Part shown: positions 24,469-32,884 of the stretch, piece after piece
How positions within the stretch are numbered: the first letter of the stretch is position 1
How the letters are laid out: every line of letters starts with the position of its first letter
From: JAJPKE01 sp052143275
GTDB taxonomy: Bacteria; Chloroflexota; Ktedonobacteria; Ktedonobacterales; JADMIN01
Direction: 5' to 3'
Length of the DNA stretch: 41,300 nt
Assembly (NCBI GenBank): GCA_052143275.1
Contig: JBKQTH010000350.1
Span: forward strand, 1 to 41,300
Notes under the pieces: model-generated
The model's database searches: none
Told to the model about the DNA's origin: nothing
The model's input: only the letters and a program-made list of their open reading frames with translations
Position numbers and translations under genes: made by a program

Positions 24469-25130
24469 TCCGAAGACGACTTAAGCGGCGCGGTAGGATA
24501 GTCATTCTCCGGTCCGTAATGGTAGGGTGTTGGTGTGTGCATGCCCAGTAGCTGCGCGGGAAGGACCGGGGTCGCTTCGGCACGGCGGATGGCGCCCGGG
24601 CCCGCCGGTGTGTTGGGCGTGGCTGGTGCGGCTGCCGTCGTGCCGCCGGCGCGCACGCCACGAGCACCGATCAGCGCGCCTATCGCACCCATGCCAATGG
24701 CCAGAATAAACGCCAGGAACGCAACCACCAACCCACGCACGATACCTGCGAGCACCGCTGGATGAGCGGCGAGCAGTATCGTCACCACTACAATTACCAT
24801 GTGCGCGACCGCCACAATAGCACCGGCGACGACGCCAGCACTGATACCGGCTTCAATTGCGCTCGCCCGATGGGCTGCCAGAGCACCGGCCAGCAAGAAG
24901 AGCAGCAGCGTGATCAACAGAACTATGCCTTCGACCATTAGGATGCGCAGCGAAGCAACCGGGCGGACAACTACCAGGTGCCTCCGCCGCAGTATCGCGA
25001 CTACTGCCGGCCCAAGACGTTCGACGCCTCCAAGTAGAAAACGGTCCACCACATCCAATAGCACTACCAGGCACCCCAAAATAGATCCCCAGAGGAAGGC
25101 CGAGCCTCCCACCGAACGTTGCTGTATCAT
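24465..25130 (-). CDS. membrane protein of unknown function, Val/Ala-rich
   Basis: 221 residues, with GGGAGGAT 8 nt before the ATG. Roughly four hydrophobic helices (about 10-28, 66-84, 92-118 and 125-150) rich in Val, Ala, Ile and Leu are followed by a soluble Pro/Ala/Thr-rich tail of about 65 residues that includes HTPTPYHYGPENDYP. I recognise no family. It is a single gene on this strand, convergent with the thiolase and divergent from the next GNAT gene. Confidence 0.6.
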   Translation of the reverse strand: MIQQRSVGGSAFLWGSILGCLVVLLDVVDRFLLGGVERLGPAVVAILRRRHLVVVRPVASLRILMVEGIVLLITLLLFLLAGALAAHRASAIEAGISAGVVAGAIVAVAHMVIVVVTILLAAHPAVLAGIVRGLVVAFLAFILAIGMGAIGALIGARGVRAGGTTAAAPATPNTPAGPGAIRRAEATPVLPAQLLGMHTPTPYHYGPENDYPTAPLKSSSD

Positions 25131-25306
25131 AGAAGTGATCCTCCCGATGAAGACATGCCATTATCCACTACTGCTCTAGATTACCTCCAAAAGCTGAGAA
25201 AATCCTTGGACCAGCCGGGGAACTCGCTGGCGGCTATGGCAGACATAGCGTACAATTCCTGCCATCGGGCAGTTGATTGCCTTGACCGGTGAGGGAGTAG
25301 ACACTG

Positions 25307-26125
25307 ATGTCCCACAATGATCCTGCGGTTATGGATGATGAGCATGCGCAGGCGGTACTCGACATTCATTTCAGCATGACGCTTGGTTGCACGGTAGCCG
25401 ACCTGCACCGTCCAGGGTGGACAATCGTGCCGACACGGGACGAAGCTGACCCTGCCGCGCTGCTTTTCGGGGAACGCACGCTGGTATCGCTGCTCGCGCC
25501 GGGGACCGGTGGGCCGGGGACAACTCTTGCGGATGACCTTCCCGCCGACGCTGGTGCGGCGCTAGTAGCCTCGGAACTGCGGGCACCGGTAGCTGGACTG
25601 CTTGGAGCCTACTCGCCCTTACGACTCTTTACATCAGACGGACTCCAGTCGCTGCGTCAGCTCATCGTCAAGCTGGCTCCGGAATCCACACCAGCTCGTG
25701 ACGCGGCGCATACCCGGATCTACTATACGACTCGAACCGGCCATACTCCGTACTCCGGACATTGGCAGGAGTGGATCGAGCCACTAGACGAATTCAGTGA
25801 GAGTGAGCCTCTGGCGCTCCGCCTGCTGGCCCGCTATAGCGGCGGAGTCTATGTGGTTCGCAATGCCGGCGCCATTGCCGGTTACGCGGGTATCCGTACC
25901 CATTCACCGCATGTAGCCGAGGTCAGTGTGCAAACCTCTTCCCCTGAGTTACGCGGCCGCTCTCTGGGTCGTGCCGTGGTCTCGCGCGCTACCAAGGCGA
26001 TTCTCGGCGCCGGCCGGGTGCCCATGTATCGGTATAACACCGCCAATGCCGCCGCCGCTCGCATTGCAACCAGTCTTGGCTATCGGTTCTATGCCGATGC
26101 GTTTACCTACACCACCCGTCTATGA
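25307..26125 (+). CDS. GNAT-family N-acetyltransferase
   Basis: 272 residues, with GTGAGGGAG upstream. The C-terminal third has the GNAT core: GGVYVVRNAGAIAGYAGI, then VSVQTSSPELRGRSLGRAVVSRA (acetyl-CoA loop R-G-R-S-L-G) and YNTANAAAARIATSLGYRF. The N-terminal part is less conserved and contains a LADDLPADAGAALVASEL segment. The substrate is unknown. csaA follows after only 18 bp, so the two are probably co-transcribed. A TACAAT at 25251-25256 is a possible -10 box; no clear -35. Confidence 0.78.
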   Translation: MSHNDPAVMDDEHAQAVLDIHFSMTLGCTVADLHRPGWTIVPTRDEADPAALLFGERTLVSLLAPGTGGPGTTLADDLPADAGAALVASELRAPVAGLLGAYSPLRLFTSDGLQSLRQLIVKLAPESTPARDAAHTRIYYTTRTGHTPYSGHWQEWIEPLDEFSESEPLALRLLARYSGGVYVVRNAGAIAGYAGIRTHSPHVAEVSVQTSSPELRGRSLGRAVVSRATKAILGAGRVPMYRYNTANAAAARIATSLGYRFYADAFTYTTRL

Positions 26126-26143
26126 TTAAAAGAGGTACGAGAG

Positions 26144-26500
26144 ATGTCTCCAGTAGAAATCTCCAGGGAGATAAGCGTCGACGATTTCCAGAAAGTTGAT
26201 ATACGGGTTGGGCGCATACTTTCGGCTAAAGAGTTAGCCGGAGCCCGCAAGCCGGCATATGAGCTGCGAATCGACTTTGGCCCGGAGATTGGCATAAAGC
26301 AATCAAGCGCCCAAATCACGGCTCACTATGCTGCCGAAGAGCTTTCAGGCCGGCTAGTGCTCGGGGTGGTAAATTTCCCTCCCCGCCGCATTGCCGGCTT
26401 TCGCTCTGAGGTACTAACTCTGGGTGTGCCTGATGAAGACGGCAATGTCGTTCTGATAACTCCCACCGCCCCGGTCCCGCTTGGCGGCAGATTGTTCTAG
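26144..26500 (+). CDS. csaA: CsaA-type tRNA-binding-domain protein
   Basis: 118 residues, close to the usual CsaA length of about 110. It is a single OB-fold EMAP-II/Arc1p-like tRNA-binding domain: FQKVDIRVGRILSAKEL, AYELRIDFGPEIGIKQSSAQI, VVNFPPRRIAGFRSEVLTLG and the C-terminal TPTAPVPLGGRLF. In Bacillus, CsaA acts as an export-related chaperone homodimer; tRNA binding is inferred from the fold. AGAGG precedes the ATG. It is followed after about 45 bp by the aldolase gene. Confidence 0.92.
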   Translation: MSPVEISREISVDDFQKVDIRVGRILSAKELAGARKPAYELRIDFGPEIGIKQSSAQITAHYAAEELSGRLVLGVVNFPPRRIAGFRSEVLTLGVPDEDGNVVLITPTAPVPLGGRLF

Positions 26501-26544
26501 CGCTTCTTCTTCCAATTTTTGGCTGATTTTTTGAGGTGTTTCCT

Positions 26545-27657
26545 ATGTCCAGTAGCTACGAGGCCGAGATTGGCTCAGTTTCCGGTGGGACCGGTATCCG
26601 GCGGATAGACCTGCGCAGCGATACCGTTACCCATCCGACCCCCGCTATGCGTGAGGCCATGTATCGGGCCGAAGTTGGGGATGATGTGTATGGTGAAGAC
26701 CCCACCATCAACCGGCTGGAGGAACTAGCCGCCTCAAAAGTCGGTAAGGAGGCGGCACTCTTTGTACCCTCAGGCACCATGGGCAATGCTGTGGCTATGC
26801 TGACCCATTGCCGGCGTGGCGACGAGATACTCATGGGTGATCGCTCGCATACGTACCTCTACGAGGTGGGTGGTCCGGCGCGTCTCAACGGCTCCTTTGC
26901 TCGTCCGGTACCGACGCTCCCCGACGGCACACTGGACACCACCTACCTGGCCAACTCCTTTCATGGCGACGACATACACGAGGCTCGCACTGGCCTACTC
27001 TCTCTGGAGAATACCCACAATATGTGTGGCGGTCGTGCGCTGACTGCCGCTACCCTGCTTCATCTCTCGGCTGGCGCACGGGCAAGAGGTCTGCCGGTAC
27101 ATATGGACGGCGCCCGTCTCTTCAATGCCGCGATTGCTCTGGGTGTGCCGGCAAGCGAACTGGCGGCCCCAGTGGATAGCGTCATGTTCTGCCTTTCTAA
27201 AGGACTTAGCGCTCCGGTTGGCTCGATACTCGCCGGATCAGATGATTTCATCAAGGAGGCGCGCCGCACTCGTAAGCTGTTGGGTGGTGGCATGCGCCAG
27301 GCCGGTATCCTAGCGGCGGCCGGCATAGTTGCCCTCTCCGAGATGGTGGAGCGCCTGGCCGAAGACCATGTCAACGCGAGGATGCTGGCTGATGGGCTGC
27401 GAGAGGTACCGGGTATTCTCATGGAGCCCGAGAGCGTCCAGACCAATATCCTTTTCTGTGGCGTTGAGGGGCCAGATGGGCGGCCAGCCGACGTGGCGCC
27501 GCTGGTCGCTGCTGCAGCACGCAATGGTGTTCTGGTTTCAGGCGGCGACGATGGCCGTATCCGTTTAGTCACCCACTACGGCGTTACTGCCGCCGACGTC
27601 GAGCGCGCCCTCGGCGTCATTAGGCAGGGTATCTGCGACATCACCAGTACAGCATAA
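26545..27657 (+). CDS. low-specificity threonine aldolase (PLP-dependent)
   Basis: 370 residues from the ATG at 26545 (GAGGTG upstream; a GTG at 26536 is less likely). It cleaves threonine or allo-threonine to glycine and acetaldehyde. Beta-eliminating-lyase family motifs are present: DLRSDTVTHPTPAMREAM, DDVYGEDPTINRLEE, FVPSGTMGNAVAM, ENTHNMCGG, HMDGARLFNAA, and the PLP lysine in FCLSKGLSAPVGS. Strand and spacing suggest a run with csaA and the GNAT gene. The stereospecificity cannot be told from sequence. Confidence 0.92.
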   Translation: MSSSYEAEIGSVSGGTGIRRIDLRSDTVTHPTPAMREAMYRAEVGDDVYGEDPTINRLEELAASKVGKEAALFVPSGTMGNAVAMLTHCRRGDEILMGDRSHTYLYEVGGPARLNGSFARPVPTLPDGTLDTTYLANSFHGDDIHEARTGLLSLENTHNMCGGRALTAATLLHLSAGARARGLPVHMDGARLFNAAIALGVPASELAAPVDSVMFCLSKGLSAPVGSILAGSDDFIKEARRTRKLLGGGMRQAGILAAAGIVALSEMVERLAEDHVNARMLADGLREVPGILMEPESVQTNILFCGVEGPDGRPADVAPLVAAAARNGVLVSGGDDGRIRLVTHYGVTAADVERALGVIRQGICDITSTA

Positions 27658-27732
27658 GAGAAACCAGCACCACCAACGTAAACGAGCGCGAATAAGCATC
27701 GCCAGGATATGGATAAGGGAGCTCTTGTATAC

Positions 27733-29310
27733 ATGTCTACCACTGATACGATGACTTTGACCCGGACTTCTGCAGTTGAGTTGGCAAGTATGATAGCCCA
27801 TCGAGAGATTACCGCGGCCCTGGCCGTTGAGGCGCATATCGCGCGTATCGAAAGTGTTAACTCCGCCCTAAACGCGGTGATCTGGACACGATACGACGCG
27901 GCGCGCGAGGAGGCTCGCCTGGCCGACGCGGCGGTGGAACGCGGTGATACAGTTGGCCCGCTTCACGGTGTACCTATGACCATCAAGGAAGCCTTTGCCT
28001 TGGCCGGTTCTCCAGCCACCTACGGCCTCCAATCACGCTCCTCGGAAGTCGCCGTTCAGGATGACGTGTATGTACGCCGGCTGCGCGACGCCGGAGCGAT
28101 CATCCTGGGTAAGACCAATGTGGCCCAGCTACTACTTTACATAGAGAGCGACAATCCAGTCTACGGCCGAACGGGCAATCCCTGGAACCTGGAGCGTACT
28201 CCAGGCGGCAGCAGCGGTGGCCAGGCAGCTATTATTGCGGCCGGCGGATCTCCGCTGGGTCTTGCCTCTGAAATTGGGGGCAGCATCCGTGTACCTGCTA
28301 GCTTCTGTGGGCTGGCTGGCATGAAGCCAACCTCTGGGCGTGTGCCGGATACGACCTACTTCGGTGTGTCGCGTGGAGAACAGGCTATCGGTAGTCAGGC
28401 CGGTATCCTGGCGCGCACAGTCGAGGATGTGGAGCTGGGTACTCGAGTCCTATGTGGTAGTGCCGAGCGCGGCGGTGAGACGATCGCCAGACCACTGGGC
28501 GATCCAGCCTCTGTCGAGATCTCCGGACTACGGATAGCCTACTATAGCGACGACACCACCTTTGCGGTGGCACCGGCGGTGCAACGCGCAGTGAACGAGG
28601 CTGCCGGCGTGCTGGCGGGACGCGGGGCACAGGTGGTGCTGTGGCGCCCTCCAGCCGTACCCGACGCCGTGGACATCTTCTTTGGTATCCTTTCCGCCGA
28701 CGGCGCCAAAGGAGCCCGGAACATGCTGGCGGGAAACAAGGTGGACCCACGCATTGGCCAGCTGGTGCGTCTAGCGGGCATGCCACGGCCGGCTTTAGCG
28801 ATGTTGCGGCGGCTGCTTCGCTCCTTCGGCCAGCATAATGCTGCGGCAATGCTCAGTAACTTTGGTTACCGTGACACGTTCCACTACTGGAAACTGGTGG
28901 AGGCGCAGGACGCGTATCAGCGCCGGTTTGCACTCGCCCTCGATACCGATGAAGGTGGTCCTTTCGATCTCATCGTCTGCCCCGCCTGCGCTCTTCCGGC
29001 GTTTCCGCATGGCGCCAGCAAAGACCTGGTGATTGCCGGTGGCTATGCCGTACTCTATAATGTCCTTGGCTATCCAACCGGTATAGTACCGGTAACGCGA
29101 GTCCAGCCGGACGAAGAGTCGCGACGCAAGCGCTCACGAGATAGTATGGAACGTGCGGCTCGCATGGCCGAACTGGGAAGCGCTGGGCTACCTATTGGTG
29201 TGCAGGTGGTAGCGCGACCCTGGCGCGAGCACGTGGCGCTGGCAGCCATGCGGGCCATACAGGAGAGCGTGCGCAGTCGGCCAGATTTCCCTGTGACTCC
29301 AGTTGGATGA
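27733..29310 (+). CDS. amidase-signature family hydrolase
   Basis: 525 residues from the ATG at 27733; an in-frame ATG at 27709 would add 8 residues. The amidase Ser-cisSer-Lys triad is complete: Lys in GVPMTIKEAF, the cis-Ser in TPGGSSGGQAA, and the nucleophile Ser in SEIGGSIRVPASFCG. KPTSGRVP is also typical. The overall layout, with a long middle insertion and the PIGVQVVARPWRE end, resembles FAAH-like or indole-acetamide amidases rather than GatA. No gatB or gatC is nearby. The substrate is unknown. Confidence 0.88.
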   Translation: MSTTDTMTLTRTSAVELASMIAHREITAALAVEAHIARIESVNSALNAVIWTRYDAAREEARLADAAVERGDTVGPLHGVPMTIKEAFALAGSPATYGLQSRSSEVAVQDDVYVRRLRDAGAIILGKTNVAQLLLYIESDNPVYGRTGNPWNLERTPGGSSGGQAAIIAAGGSPLGLASEIGGSIRVPASFCGLAGMKPTSGRVPDTTYFGVSRGEQAIGSQAGILARTVEDVELGTRVLCGSAERGGETIARPLGDPASVEISGLRIAYYSDDTTFAVAPAVQRAVNEAAGVLAGRGAQVVLWRPPAVPDAVDIFFGILSADGAKGARNMLAGNKVDPRIGQLVRLAGMPRPALAMLRRLLRSFGQHNAAAMLSNFGYRDTFHYWKLVEAQDAYQRRFALALDTDEGGPFDLIVCPACALPAFPHGASKDLVIAGGYAVLYNVLGYPTGIVPVTRVQPDEESRRKRSRDSMERAARMAELGSAGLPIGVQVVARPWREHVALAAMRAIQESVRSRPDFPVTPVG

Positions 29311-29363
29311 CCTTGCCGCCGCCTACTTTCACCTTCGGTGAACACTACGATTCGGCACCAAAC

Positions 29364-29392
29364 TTGCATGTTGCCCATCTGTACTATAGGAT
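29364..29392 (+). promoter_or_regulatory. possible murF promoter
   Basis: TTGCAT (29364-29369), 17 bp, TAGGAT (29387-29392), in the 123-bp gap between the amidase and murF. A 6-bp-arm hairpin TTCACC-TTC-GGTGAA (29328-29342) lies just upstream but lacks a T-run. Confidence 0.35.
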
Positions 29393-29433
29393 AGCCAGGT
29401 GCAGCTCTAGAGATTGAATAGAGAGCAGGGGCT

Positions 29434-31026
29434 ATGTTTACGCGTGATGAGCTGATTACGGCAGCTGGTACCCAGCCTATCGGCGGACTCCTACCGATGC
29501 GCTTTGCCGGTGGAGCGATTGACAGCCGGCTAATACAGCGCGGTGAGCTCTTTGTTGCGTTGGCTGGGGAAAATACTGATGGGCATCGGTTTATTGCCGA
29601 TGCAGTGTGTGCCGGCGCATCGGCAATCCTGTGTAATAGACCAAGCGAAGAAGCACTAGCTGCTGGTATACCGCAGCTAGTTGTGCGCAGTCCGCTCGAG
29701 GTCCTTCAAACTCTGGCGCAGCAGCACCTGTGCCGTCAGAGGACAACTCGCGTAATTGCCGTAACTGGAAGCAACGGAAAGACCAGCGTGAAGGAGGCCA
29801 TAGCCTGGTTGCTCCAGTCCATGGCACCTACTCTCAAGACTCCTGGTAACCTCAATACTGAGACTGGCGTTCCCCTGACGCTCCTCCGGCTGAGTCCAGA
29901 GCATCGGTTTGCGGTGCTGGAGATGGGAGCGCAGTGGGTGGGGGAGATTGCCCGGATCTGCCGTATCGCGCCGCCGGATATTGCCGTGGTCACCGTGGTT
30001 GGACCTGAGCACCTGGAATTCTTTGGCAGCATGGAGAATGTCGCGCTGGCGGAAGGTGAGGCGGTGGCCGCTCTACCTAGCGACGGCATTGCCATCTTAA
30101 ACGATGATGACCGCATAGTTCGCCGCATGATCAGACGCACAGCCGCCCGTGTGGTCACCTACGGGAGGCGTCCCACCGCCTCGGTACGAGCTCAGCGGGT
30201 GGCGGCCGACCGGTGGTCCGGGCTCTGCTATCGTTTTACACTGGCCTTTGGCGGACAGTATGCTCGAGTAATTCTCAATGTCCCCGGTGCGCATGCGGTA
30301 ACCACCGCTCTTGCCTCCGCCAGCGTCGCGCTTAACTGCGGGATGAGTGTCCAGGCGGTCGCGGCAGGGCTGGGAGAGATTCGACCGGCCAAGCGACGCG
30401 GCGAGATCAAGCAGGGAGTCAACGATACTACCCTGGTAGATGATAGCTACAATGCCAATCGTCAGTCGGCTGAGGCGGCTATCCGGATGCTGGCCGATGC
30501 CCATCTGGCAACCGGCGCCAGGCGCTGGTTCATCTTTGGCGATATGCTGGAGCTTGGTAAGTACTCGCCCGCAGAGCATGCCATCGTAGGCCGCACTGCC
30601 GCGACTGCCGTGGATGAGCTGGTACTGGTCGGTACCGAAGTTGGGGCAACCGCTGTGGCCGCTCAGGAGGCTGGCCTTCGGCCGGAGCAAATTCATCTTT
30701 TCCCGGCTCGACTATCGGACGCGAGCGAGCTGGGTAACGCTCGCTTGGAGGCTGCCGCCTACACACGTAACCACCTGCGTCCCGGCGATCTACTGCTAGT
30801 CAAAGGATCTCTAGGAGTAGGCATGGATTGCGTCGTAGCTGAGCTACAGAAGAAGCCGCCTGGACATCGTCTGCAAACCGATATCACTACGAGACTGCAA
30901 CAACTCACACAGGAAGAGGCGCCGCTGGCAGCTGGAGTAACCTCGAGGGTAAGGTTGGAAAACGAACCCGCTGACACGACCTTTTCGCTAGATATCGGCC
31001 GCATAGCTGGGTCGTCGGAGTCGTGA
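29434..31026 (+). CDS. murF: UDP-N-acetylmuramoyl-tripeptide--D-alanyl-D-alanine ligase
   Basis: 530 residues. MurF adds D-Ala-D-Ala to the UDP-MurNAc tripeptide, the last cytoplasmic step of the peptidoglycan precursor. The Mur ligase domains are in order: an N-terminal substrate domain (DSRLIQRGELFVALAGENTDGH), the ATP site TGSNGKTSVKE at 111-121, NLNTETGVPLTLL, EMGAQWVGEI, and the C-terminal YNANRQSAEAAIRML and FGDMLELGKYS. About 60 residues after the usual end (following LVKGSLGVGMD) form a polar extension. It stands apart from other mur genes here. Confidence 0.93.
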   Translation: MFTRDELITAAGTQPIGGLLPMRFAGGAIDSRLIQRGELFVALAGENTDGHRFIADAVCAGASAILCNRPSEEALAAGIPQLVVRSPLEVLQTLAQQHLCRQRTTRVIAVTGSNGKTSVKEAIAWLLQSMAPTLKTPGNLNTETGVPLTLLRLSPEHRFAVLEMGAQWVGEIARICRIAPPDIAVVTVVGPEHLEFFGSMENVALAEGEAVAALPSDGIAILNDDDRIVRRMIRRTAARVVTYGRRPTASVRAQRVAADRWSGLCYRFTLAFGGQYARVILNVPGAHAVTTALASASVALNCGMSVQAVAAGLGEIRPAKRRGEIKQGVNDTTLVDDSYNANRQSAEAAIRMLADAHLATGARRWFIFGDMLELGKYSPAEHAIVGRTAATAVDELVLVGTEVGATAVAAQEAGLRPEQIHLFPARLSDASELGNARLEAAAYTRNHLRPGDLLLVKGSLGVGMDCVVAELQKKPPGHRLQTDITTRLQQLTQEEAPLAAGVTSRVRLENEPADTTFSLDIGRIAGSSES

Positions 31027-31056
31027 ACTGTAGCACGACCAGGCAGGCCTGTCCAA

Positions 31057-31089
31057 GGATCTAGCCAGGATCTGACCATGATCTAGCCA
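31057..31089. repeat. three degenerate 11-bp tandem repeats at the murF/rhodanese convergence
   Basis: GGATCTAGCCA, GGATCTGACCA and TGATCTAGCCA follow one another; the third copy contains the rhodanese stop codon. Confidence 0.6.
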
Positions 31090-31448
31090 GCGTGCTGTCC
31101 AGTCGCGTATCGCATGGGGAGTCCCGCCGCTGCCCATTGGTCGGTGCCGCCTTCTACATTGAAGACCCTCTCCCATCCTTGGCGGCGCATGAAAGCGGCG
31201 GCAGTGAGGCTACGCTGCCCCACGTGACATATAAGCAAGGTATCGCCTACGCGAGGAATCTCCTGGTGGCGTTCCCCAAGGACGCTGAGTGGTATGCTGA
31301 TAGCTCCCTCAGCATGTCCAACAGAGTACTCTGAGGGTTCGCGGACATCAATCAAGGTCGCCCCGCTCTCGGTCATGAGCTGCCAGGCAGATCTTGGGGA
31401 GATACTCGGAATGGGTTTATTGTCTCTTTGGTATTGCTGCTCGGGCAT
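31083..31448 (-). CDS. rhodanese-like domain protein
   Basis: 121 residues from the ATG at 31448, chosen because GGGAGG lies 8 nt upstream; a longer frame to 31562 adds nothing conserved. A single rhodanese domain: ISPRSAWQLMTESGATLIDVREPSEYSVGHAEGA (shown here only as the DVREPSEY and GHAEGA motifs), the active-site Cys in LLICHVGQRS, and the C-terminal VEGGTDQWAAAGLP. It probably transfers or carries sulfur as a persulfide. There is no signal peptide. It is monocistronic and convergent with murF. Confidence 0.9.
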   Translation of the reverse strand: MPEQQYQRDNKPIPSISPRSAWQLMTESGATLIDVREPSEYSVGHAEGAISIPLSVLGERHQEIPRVGDTLLICHVGQRSLTAAAFMRRQGWERVFNVEGGTDQWAAAGLPMRYATGQHAG

Positions 31449-31630
31449 AGCCTGTGCCTCCCATGTTTTCACATGATATCTTTCTTCTAGTTCGGGTAAC
31501 AGTATGAAGTACCGACTTCTAATTCGCTGAAATACGGCGCTCTTCATGCATGTTGTAAACAATAATCTTCTAATGTCAATTAGTGGTAGTATAGTCTTCC
31601 TTCAGACACCTAGAGTATGGCGCTGGTAAA

Positions 31631-31670
31631 TGACGCGAATTTGCGGACAGTGACACGAATTTGCGGACAG
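31631..31670. repeat. two tandem 20-bp repeats resembling a transposon end
   Basis: TGACGCGAATTTGCGGACAG and TGACACGAATTTGCGGACAG are adjacent and differ at one base. Tandem copies of such a TGTC...GTCA-type sequence are typical of IS21-family termini, but no transposase is adjacent and no second end was found in the window. Confidence 0.6.
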
Positions 31671-31760
31671 TCTCATCCCTTATTGACTCCGGGACGTGTC
31701 TGGACAGGCTGACCTGCACCCCAAGTTGGTACCCGGCGGATGTGAGAAAGGTAGCGTCCG

Positions 31761-31789
31761 TTGACAGTCGATGAGATCTGTGCTAAGCT
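31761..31789 (+). promoter_or_regulatory. promoter of a small transcription unit
   Basis: A consensus TTGACA (31761-31766), 17 bp, then TAAGCT (31784-31789) with an extended -10 TG at 31781-31782. Confidence 0.5.
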
Positions 31790-31854
31790 TGCATCCTATT
31801 CTCGTTGAAAAGACAAAGAGATTCATCTAGTTGTGTATAGCTGGAGGAGTGACC

Positions 31855-31971
31855 ATGTGTGTGCCGCGCTGGAGTTTCCACACACGTAGCTGTGGACATT
31901 ACCCTCTGCACTCCTCACCCAAGGCCAAACTGTGCCCTTTTTCGGGTAGCACTGGCGTCCATCAAATCTGA
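31855..31971 (+). CDS. candidate 38-residue peptide in a self-contained transcription unit
   Basis: An ATG at 31855 sits 5 nt after a strong GGAGGAG and opens 38 codons ending in TGA at 31969-31971. The peptide has Cys at 2, 13 and 27 and His at 9, 15, 19 and 36, with no hydrophobic helix or signal sequence. A promoter lies about 65 bp upstream and a rho-independent terminator begins 14 nt after the stop. It matches no family I know. It could be a small protein, a leader peptide for the membrane-protein gene at 32225, or incidental to a small RNA. Confidence 0.35.
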   Translation: MCVPRWSFHTRSCGHYPLHSSPKAKLCPFSGSTGVHQI

Positions 31972-31984
31972 TGTGACCCACTTG

Positions 31985-32022
31985 GCCGCGGGTGACCTTC
32001 TCTTGGTGCCTGCGGCTTTTTT
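31985..32022 (+). terminator. rho-independent terminator of the small unit
   Basis: GCCGCGGG pairs with CCTGCGGC (one G-U) around a 16-nt loop and is followed directly by six T (32017-32022). Confidence 0.7.
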
Positions 32023-32224
32023 GTGCCCTGATGGAGTTAGTGAGAGATCTCCCTCTTTCTCACCCAGTGTACCCCATCCACGAGGCGAGCGAGTACTCGC
32101 CTTCCTCATCAGGAACTGCAAGGCGGCACAAACAGGAAAGCCTTCCGCATCGCGGACGCCTGCTGAGGTATCATTGAGTGACAACGTGGCCGTGATCCCA
32201 TCACCTTCTGGAGGCCGACACGCT

Positions 32225-32545
32225 ATGAGCATCCTATTGAGCATCCTATCGGATTTTATCGGCATCGTGACCGTCCTCGTCGCCATTATCAGTGCCACTG
32301 TAGCCATCAGTTCAGTCATCGATCAGGTGCGCCAAGTGCGGCAACGCGACACTATCGTCGGTGGACGCGCAGTCCCAGCAGCACCCGAGGGTCCGCAGCC
32401 AGAACCGCTCACGCCTGACGAGAAGATCGATGCGCTGTATCAGCTAAGCAAGCACCAAAGGCGGCTCCAGTTCATCTCCAATCTGGCGTGGGGAATCTTC
32501 GGAATAGCAGGCGGTTTTCTTGTTGGTCGTTTTCTCCTGTATTAG
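32225..32545 (+). CDS. small two-helix membrane protein, unknown function
   Basis: 106 residues from the ATG at 32225, supported by GGAGG 10 nt upstream; the frame is open back to 31859 but that part is non-coding in character. One membrane helix lies near residues 3-27 (LLSILSDFIGIVTVLVAI) and a second at the C-terminus (WGIFGIAGGFLVGRFLLY). Between them is a charged linker with VPAAPEGPQPEPLTPDEK followed by a basic helix. No family recognised. It may be read through from the small unit upstream if the terminator leaks. Confidence 0.5.
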   Translation: MSILLSILSDFIGIVTVLVAIISATVAISSVIDQVRQVRQRDTIVGGRAVPAAPEGPQPEPLTPDEKIDALYQLSKHQRRLQFISNLAWGIFGIAGGFLVGRFLLY

Positions 32546-32581
32546 ATCCGCGTTGCTGACTCCTCCGGGGCGAGTTATCTG

Positions 32582-32875
32582 CTAGCTGATACCCTGGAAA
32601 TCTGCCAGATCCGGGCGCATATCGTGGGTGTTGGACGCTGTCTGGCCTCCGATGAAGCAGGAATTGAGGGTGTTGAGGTTGGCGATGAGCTGCAGAATCT
32701 GCGCCTGGTTTTGAGCGTTGGAATAGCCGAGAGCGGTCATCTGAGCATTGGTGCCGCAGTTGGTCGACCACTGGTAGATGCGTCTCTCCAGCCACGCCAG
32801 GAAGTCGCGGATCTGGCTTGCGTCAGCAGCGGCCATCTGGTCAATCAGTGTCGGAGTAATGCTATTGCCGGCCAT
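32582..32875 (-). CDS. small protein of unknown function
   Basis: 97 residues, with AGGAGG 6 nt before the ATG. Gln/Asn/Ala-rich and helical, for example LIDQMAAADASQIRDFLAWL and AQNQAQILQLIANLNTL, with two cysteines (near 40 and 73). No signal peptide. I recognise no family; the style is reminiscent of small phage-borne proteins, which is only an impression. It starts 9 bp after the stop of the upstream gene on the same strand, so the two form an operon. Confidence 0.5.
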   Translation of the reverse strand: MAGNSITPTLIDQMAAADASQIRDFLAWLERRIYQWSTNCGTNAQMTALGYSNAQNQAQILQLIANLNTLNSCFIGGQTASNTHDMRPDLADFQGIS

Positions 32876-32884
32876 TGGAGCCTC

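Larger units (their letters stand above)
31563..31854. other. intergenic stretch at the start of the accessory region
   Basis: No gene seen. It contains the 20-bp tandem repeat at 31631-31670 and the promoter at 31761-31789, and on the minus strand a TTGACA at 31579-31574 without a good -10 box. Confidence 0.4.
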
